DNA of 64,000 bases. Source: Undaria pinnatifida (lineage: Eukaryota > Sar > Phaeophyceae > Laminariales > Alariaceae). A program made the position numbers and the translations under genes. This document shows positions 61,001 to 64,000 of the stretch, in pieces. The stretch's first letter is position 1, and each line of letters starts with the position of its first letter. A model generated the notes under the pieces. It was given only the letters and a program-made list of their open reading frames with translations, did no database searches and was not told the origin of the DNA. The DNA is taken from the NCBI GenBank assembly GCA_012845835.1, contig JABAKD010000009.1, positions 8,986,330 to 9,050,329 of the forward strand, written 5' to 3'.

Positions 61001-61138
61001 TATTATAGGGTGCGTACAGATGTGTCCTAGGCCGCTTACCTTGTCCAATACATCGCCCAGGACGACCTCGATCGGCCCATTGCCGAGGTCCCTCTTTCGC
61101 GGGTAGAAATTGTTGACGTCCCTTACCATCGCCCGCAC
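55009..61138 (-). CDS. Atypical SDR, NAD(P)-binding protein (5' incomplete)
   Basis: Six exons join in phase: 61040-61138, 60280-60329, 57474-57701, 56644-56758, 55756-55913, 55009-55198 (stop), giving 279 residues. Seen motifs follow the Rossmann order of atypical short-chain dehydrogenases (NmrA/Ycf39-like group): VRAMVRDVNNF, EVVLGDVLDK, SLMAAMEDCQSCIDC, HGTSRL, YYINYIGTKNIIEAA, KTGIRRMVRITGLAVG, ENGLAYTVVRPGSLTD and YTISRKDVADLLVASML. The last exon adds a basic segment and a hydrophobic stretch (TLGSMTMGVAWAIGG) that may anchor or pack at a membrane. The substrate is unknown; members of this group act as reductases, epimerases or cofactor-binding assembly factors. The exon with the N-terminal GxxGxxG loop should lie above 61138 but was not recognised. 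Introns contain a TTGGG array, two MITEs and a SINE-like copy. Confidence 0.78.
55285..55335 (-). repeat. Partial duplicate of the terminal SDR exon border
   Basis: TGTTCCAGTTCATGGAGTTG followed by CGTGGGAAGCGACAAGAAC repeats, at about 85% identity, the acceptor border of the last SDR exon at 55181-55220. Confidence 0.75.
55405..55505. repeat. (CAACAC)n and (CAC)n microsatellite
   Basis: CACCAACACCAACACCAACA run followed by ACCACC triplets, in an SDR-gene intron. Another CAACAA-rich tract lies at 56850-56985. Confidence 0.9.
56505..56580 (+). repeat. CTTGCAAAG family dispersed repeat, copy
   Basis: CACGCAGCTTGCAAAGATGA, then CGACCTCACAGCTATA; ends in ACCAGGTATA. Inside an SDR-gene intron. 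Confidence 0.7.
57141..57359. mobile_element. MITE-like element, TTAAGAGC family, copy 2
   Basis: Left end CAGTGGGTACCCCGATTGAA, right end TTAAATCGGGGTACCCACTG, an inverted repeat of about 24 bp. It is flanked by TA on the left and CA on the right. It carries an internal direct repeat of ATTGCTTGGGGGCTCTTAAA near its right end. Confidence 0.85.
58040..58420. other. Intronic stretch, short inverted repeat only
   Basis: GCTAGCCTGCACGCGAGG-like arms around 58040-58080 (GCTAGCCTGCACTCGCG / CGCGTGCAGGCTAGC) form a hairpin; otherwise nothing recognised. Confidence 0.6.
58537..58716. mobile_element. MITE-like element, TTAAGAGC family, best copy
   Basis: 180 bp element with terminal inverted repeats CAGTGGGTACCCCGATTT and CTGGGTACCCACTG, flanked by TA on both sides (58535-58536 and 58717-58718). 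This is the target duplication of Tc1/mariner-type transposases. No coding capacity. Confidence 0.85.
58935..59520 (+). mobile_element. tRNA-derived SINE-like element 1, copy b
   Basis: A tRNA-like head of about 105 bases has an A-box-like CTGAGAGTGTTCAACC, a possible anticodon arm and an exact B box in ATGGGTTCGAATCCCAC, followed by AGTGGTCACCA. The body matches copy a at 51960-52490 (for example ACCCTGTCTTCCACA). The acceptor stem does not pair, so it is not an intact tRNA gene. Confidence 0.6.
59666..59812. repeat. (TTGGG)n pentanucleotide array 2
   Basis: About 29 copies of GGTTG with single interruptions (GGATG, GCGTTGCG), in the intron between SDR exons 60280 and 57701; (CCCAA)n in gene sense. 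Confidence 0.95.
60035..60250. repeat. Tandem duplication, ~112 bp unit
   Basis: Two units contain GATAATGCCCCT.TCGCTA.CCATGCC, CACAACAGGCA.GCAGCAT/ACAACAGGCACGCAGCATC and GGGTGGGTGTTACAAACCAGTA, adjacent to the small SDR exon at 60280. Confidence 0.8.
60590..60668 (+). repeat. CTTGCAAAG family dispersed repeat, diverged copy
   Basis: CACACAGGTTGCAAATACGA, TCGACGAAAATCCTCGATCT and CACGGCTGCGCGTG. Confidence 0.6.
60793..60985. mobile_element. MITE-like element, TTTTCACGGGTC family, copy 3
   Basis: Diverged ends CATCCGGGTATTCTACGGGT and CGACCGATAAAAAGCCCTG with a GGGTCGGGT-rich interior that reverses to ACCCTGACCCGATCC near the right end. Confidence 0.6.
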
Positions 61139-61374
61139 CTGTCGCGAACGTTCCCGCAGTCGCCCGTGGGAAAGTGGAAATAAAAGGGGGAGCTGCAGCG
61201 CAATGCATCGCGACAAAGCAAAGAACACTGCTGCTGCGCAAAAACAAAGAAACTATGACATTATACGCTCGTTGATCCGACGTCGATGGTCTCACAACTG
61301 GATGACAAAAACATGTGCCTGGTACGCCACCATGAGGGAGCGGGAAGCGTCGGAAGCCTGTCTTCACGCTCGCG

Positions 61375-61640
61375 GAATTTCTGGGTACGGGTATGAAAGT
61401 CTTACAAAACTTCCACAAGTTCCGGGTACGGGTATGAGAGTCCTAGAGAACTTACAGAAGTTCTTTGTAGGGTGATACCCGGGGTAAATACCCCGGATAT
61501 GGTCTTGCGTGTACCCTACAGACAGAACGAAAACAGAAAGTTCGGGTACGGGTATGAATGTCGTACAGAACTCGCAGACGTTCCGGGTACGGGTAGGGTT
61601 GTACACTCACAGAAGTCCCGGGTACGGGTAATGCCCGGGT
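61375..61640. repeat. ~41 bp minisatellite GGGTACGGGTATGA, array 1
   Basis: About six degenerate units of GTTCCGGGTACGGGTATGA followed by ATGTCGTACAGAACTTCCACA. One unit is interrupted by a GGGTAAATACCCC palindrome. Confidence 0.85.
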
Positions 61641-62284
61641 AATACCCGTCTCAAAAGGGGCGAAAAAACAACAAATGGACTGGTCAAAAAAAGACACAAT
61701 TGTCAGCGCATTTCCAATTACTGCGATTGGCATACTGCATACACTGCACTCATAGGAAGTAACATATACGTCTACTACTGTTGTTCTGCTGTCACACAGA
61801 TCATACCATAGCGAACCCCGGCTGTGGCCCCTGAAAATTAATAATGGCGGTCGCAAGCCTAATTTTTCCACTAGCTCGATGAGCCAAGTGCCACGACAAA
61901 GAAGCAAAGCCCGCGAAAACACAGAGAATAGTTCATGACTTCGATGATATGATAGCGAGATCTGCAATATTCCGATCCAAAAAAAAACATTGACAACACG
62001 CAATACATACGTGGTTTCCCGATAGGAAGGAAGAAATCGTTGTTTTCAAACAAGTCGAATCGAACTCAATTCGATTCATGAAAAATAATAAATTCGATTT
62101 AAAAGTGTCCTTCGCTAATACGTTAATACGTGCCCTTAGAAACGAAAGAAACATCAACAACAGGTGCTCTTATTGTACAAGTATATTGTACTGCTTGCTG
62201 TGTTCGGTGTTCGGTTTGTGGGACTGACAAAACATGGCATCCTAATTAATGCATAATGCACTTTTCGGATTAAACCTGAAAGGA

Positions 62285-62590
62285 TACAGAGATCCCCGGG
62301 TATTATTACGAAGGTATACCCGTACCCCGGGTATTGTGCCACAGTCTTACAGGAGTCACAGAATTTCCGGGTACAGGTACGGGTGTCCTACAGAACTTCC
62401 AGAAGTTCCGGGTATTGTGGCAGAGGCGTATAGAACTCACAGAAGATCCGAGCGGGTACAAAACATGCTGTACCCGTACCCCGGGTATTGTGGCCACGGG
62501 CGTACAGAACTTCCAGAAGTTCCGGGTACAGGAATGAATGTCGTACAGAACTTCCACAAGTTCCGGGTACGGGAAGGTTGTACGTACTAA
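62285..62590. repeat. ~41 bp minisatellite, array 2
   Basis: About seven units of the same repeat as 61375-61640, 0.65 kb downstream, with variant CCCCGGGTATTGTGGC blocks. Spacing and divergence are irregular. Confidence 0.85.
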
Positions 62591-62854
62591 GTACAGAACA
62601 CAACCTTTAAATCTTCGATCTCTACAGCTGGAGTCCATTTCAATTTTCTATAATGTATTATCACTACGAAGCACTCCCCAACAGGTACCTGCGACACGAC
62701 CCATGCCCAGCCCGTGCCCAGAGCCCACCGCGACAAACGAGCGGCTACCCAACTACCCAAGAGCATAGCCTCCGGGGGCGTTTCTCTTGTCTCACTTCCG
62801 CGACGAGCCGAAACACACGCAACATCGTGACATTGACCATGCATATTTTATAAA

Positions 62855-62950
62855 TAATTTTCAAGGACGTCAGCCGTGAGTTCGTCGAATTTCAGGTGAA
62901 TGCTTGTCTTTGCAAGCTGCGTTGTTGGTACTCGTAATATACCATATTAT
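62855..62950 (-). repeat. CTTGCAAAG family, inverse of 38965-39075
   Basis: Contains CAAGGACGTCAGCCGTGAG, TTTCAGGT..ATGC, TTTGCAAGCTGCGTTGTTGG and TACTCGTAATATACCATA. Confidence 0.85.
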
Positions 62951-63044
62951 ACATCCGTAGCGGTTTCATCAATGAACGCACAAAACTAGCGATTTTGTCA
63001 AAGAACACAATAAATTAGCGATTTCGATGCTGCGCTGTTGTCTA

Positions 63045-63210
63045 CATGTCTATATATATTATCAAAATAAAAATACACTCCAGCTGTGAGATCGAATATT
63101 TTGTCGAAACTCATCTTTGCAAGCTGTGTGTGATACTCCGATCGCGCGTATTGCGGGTTGTGTGTCCTCATTAAGAATATAGGTCGGCGACTCCCCTTGC
63201 AACTAATGTA
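63045..63210 (-). repeat. CTTGCAAAG family, inverse of 36013-36165
   Basis: Contains ACACTCCAGCTGTGAGATCG, CTCATCTTTGCAAGCTGTGT, TACTCCGATCGCGCGTATTG and TATAGGTCGGCGACTCCCC. Confidence 0.9.
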
Positions 63211-63735
63211 TATGATACCAGGCATAAAACACTCCATTACTATTAATATCAATAATAGTGCGGAAACCCCTAAATAGAGTCAGCCGTCCTACAGTTGGCG
63301 TCCACGGCGCGACGCGAATTGCACCTCTCCAAAACAAAATGCCTACCTGTACATAACTGGCAGTGCCTGGTACGTGAAAGAGAGAGGGGGTGTTTGGGTT
63401 ATACATCGCGTCATGTGTCTCCTGTGAGGCACAGCCTTAGGCCTTATCACTACACACATGCCCACCCCTATAATTCGGTGCCCGACCTGAATGAATGTTG
63501 GCTTATTATTATTTTTATTTTTTTTATCCTCAGGCGGATGGGGAAAAATAAAGCTTTAGCTCACCACACTTCCACGTATTTTCATACGCGTCGTGTGTCG
63601 ATTTAACTCAGTTGCTTTCGCAGCCCAACGCTACCTGGCGCACCCTTCGGGTCCCATTGTAGGTATAGCGTAAGCTGTCTGTCCCTATCAGTGGTCTTCG
63701 TTACAACCCCAGCAGCGCAAGCTAAGAATCGTTTG

Positions 63736-63812
63736 CATGTCCAATCCGAGAATCGAACTCGGGTTTCCACAATGAATGTTGGCCTTCGGTTGGAGCGACT
63801 CTGTCACCGTCC
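63736..63812 (-). other. tRNA-like fragment with B box
   Basis: On the - strand a T-arm-like CCGAGTTCGATTCTCGG (5 bp stem, 7 base loop) follows TGACAGAGTCGCTCC, which resembles an A box at the right distance. The acceptor stem does not pair, so it is not called as a tRNA gene; it may be a tRNA relic or SINE head. Confidence 0.3.
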
Positions 63813-64000
63813 CCACAACCTGAATGAAAGTTGACCTTTTGTCGTCGTGACTTCGTGATGCCGTCGTTACTGCCACCACCACCTTGTCGCGTCACCACAC
63901 CTCTTATAATACCACAGGAAAAGGAAAATCTTGCCTGGGGCTGTACGAGTAGTTTACAGCAGTAGGCTGTTCGAGGTCGAGTTGCAAACCACGGGCTAAG

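Larger units (their letters stand above)
61139..64000. other. Terminal region without recognised gene
   Basis: Expected to contain the N-terminal exon of the SDR gene, but no GxxGxxG-coding exon was recognised. Holds two 41 bp-unit arrays, three dispersed-repeat copies and a tRNA-like segment. Confidence 0.4.

Noticed and set aside
61375..62590. Regular repeats as a CRISPR array
   Set aside because: Unit length and spacing are irregular, the whole unit repeats with no unique spacers, and the context is a eukaryotic intergenic region.

Overview
This window is nuclear DNA of a eukaryote with long introns and many repeats. Four genes can be assembled from short exons whose reading phases agree across GT-AG junctions. 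Donors are mostly GTGAGY, GTGCGY or GTAAGN. Intergenic and intronic DNA is packed with microsatellites, minisatellites, MITE-like inverted-repeat elements and tRNA-derived, SINE-like repeats. Gene style (short GC-ending exons, introns of 0.3-5 kb, an ORAI-like channel, a tripartite ArfGAP/PDZ protein) and repeat load suggest a large-genome stramenopile such as a brown alga. That assignment is inference; no organelle, prokaryotic or viral gene was recognised.

Layout. (1) 1.79-9.01 kb, + strand: the last three exons of a four-helix ORAI-like calcium channel. Its introns hold a ~1 kb ladder of pentanucleotide repeats and a 450 bp (TTGCC)n array. (2) 9.0-16.5 kb: no intact gene; a GGC-rich minisatellite, a frameshifted NADAR-domain fragment near 13.0 kb, local duplications and a MITE. 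(3) 31.4-16.5 kb, - strand: a large gene of at least 16 exons joining an ArfGAP domain, three PDZ domains, a ~450-residue disordered Ser/Ala/Gly-rich linker and Ala-rich helical segments (~1,340 residues seen, 5' end missing). (4) 31.4-38.3 kb: repeats only. (5) 38.27-48.64 kb, + strand: a complete-looking seven-exon gene for a 485-residue TPR-type protein with an N-terminal signal sequence. Its 4 kb first intron holds three SINE-like copies and CCCATGGG-rich arrays. (6) 48.6-55.0 kb: repeats and weak exon-like signals. (7) 61.1-55.0 kb, - strand: six exons of an atypical short-chain dehydrogenase-like NAD(P)-binding protein, with the N-terminal exon (dinucleotide loop) not found. (8) 61.1-64 kb: minisatellites and dispersed repeats.

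The four genes are independent units on alternating strands; nothing suggests they share a pathway. The most unusual item is the ArfGAP-PDZ-PDZ-PDZ gene, which looks like a membrane-trafficking scaffold with an architecture I do not know from characterised ArfGAP families. All exon joins are read from sequence only; transcript data would settle them.
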